5,620 nt of DNA from NCBI GenBank assembly GCA_030613145.1, contig JAUWMM010000153.1, positions 1 through 5,620 on the forward strand. The letters are read 5' to 3'. The position numbers were made by a program, and so were the translations under genes. The stretch is from Desulfobacterales bacterium. GTDB lineage: Bacteria > Desulfobacterota > Desulfobacteria > Desulfobacterales > C00003060. The notes beneath the pieces are model-generated. The model saw only the letters and a list, made by a program, of their open reading frames with translations, was not told the DNA's origin and ran no database searches. Below, in pieces: positions 5,326-5,620 of the stretch. Positions within the stretch are counted from its first letter, which is position 1; every line of letters starts with the position of its first letter.

Positions 5326-5620
5326 ATGAAAGCGCTGACGATTATTAGTGGAAAGGGGGGCACCGGAAAGACGAGTGTGGTGGCCTCTTTTGCAGCCATT
5401 GCCCAAAACAAAGTTTTGGCTGATGCTGATGTGGATGCGGCCGCCCTCCACTTGCTACTCACCCCTGAAATAAAGCACGAAGAAGATTTCAAGGGGGGCC
5501 GAACCGCCCAGATAAACCTGGAAATCTGCACTGAATGCGGGGAATGCCTGGAGCGCTGCCAGTTTAACGCGATCAGCCCGGACTTTGTAGTGGACAAGAT
5601 CGACTGTGAAGGATGCGGCG
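5326..5620 (+). CDS. MinD/Mrp-type ATPase with ferredoxin insert (second copy, cut by window end)
   Basis: The first 98 codons of a second ATPase are present and the frame is open at the window edge. GKGGTGKT (9-16) is the deviant Walker A motif and LADADVDAAALHLLL (31-45) is the switch I region. The ferredoxin insert begins with C68-x2-C71-x2-C74-x3-C78, and a second set starts at C94-x2-C97 before the sequence stops. It is a paralogue of the preceding protein, starting 23 bases after its stop codon, with GGAG at 5314-5317 eight bases before ATG. The two probably form a heterodimer or act as a pair, as inferred for similar tandem genes in orange-protein clusters. Catalytic motifs beyond residue 98 cannot be judged. 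Confidence 0.92.
   Translation, partial: MKALTIISGKGGTGKTSVVASFAAIAQNKVLADADVDAAALHLLLTPEIKHEEDFKGGRTAQINLEICTECGECLERCQFNAISPDFVVDKIDCEGCG

Overview
The window looks like chromosomal or metagenomic DNA of an anaerobic bacterium, most likely a sulfate-reducing Desulfobacterota. That placement is inferred, with moderate confidence, from the gene set: a NifX/orange-protein-like metallocluster protein, a DUF134 regulator, a DUF5320-type Gly-rich zinc-ribbon protein and two MinD-type ATPases carrying ferredoxin inserts. Repeat-rich intergenic DNA also fits. Every gene I can support lies on the + strand, and most have clear AAGGAG-type ribosome binding sites.

Layout. Bases 1-680 contain no convincing gene. 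They hold palindromic and direct repeats (1-130), a spaced inverted repeat (201-236), and a long imperfect inverted repeat made of ACGAAA-type units (460-490 with 607-637) just upstream of the first gene. Bases 681-2372 encode a YcaO-domain protein with an N-terminal region of about 180 residues that I do not recognise. A strong sigma-70-like promoter (TTGACA-N17-TATATT, 2420-2448) and a perfect 14-bp palindrome at the predicted transcript start (2455-2468) then introduce a same-strand cluster. Its members are a DUF134 HTH/zinc-ribbon regulator (2482-2907), a PPOX-type flavin-binding protein (2994-3413), a NifX-family protein with a Met/Gly/Arg-repeat linker and coiled-coil tail (3559-4206), a 79-residue Gly-rich zinc-ribbon protein (4248-4487), and two MinD/Mrp-type ATPases with 2x[4Fe-4S] inserts (4493-5302 and 5326 to beyond the window). 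A hairpin-rich, REP-like repeat sits between the flavoprotein gene and the NifX gene (3419-3487).

Working together. NifX-family protein plus paired ferredoxin-ATPases is the core of the orange-protein (orp) gene clusters known from Desulfovibrio, whose ORP carries a molybdenum-copper sulfide cluster. The simplest reading is a metallocluster assembly or carrier module. In it the NifX-like protein would hold the cluster, the two ATPases would load or transfer it, and DUF134 could sense state and control the promoter. The metal, the client and the role of the flavoprotein cannot be read from sequence. The upstream YcaO gene has no visible peptide substrate or partner and may be functionally unrelated.
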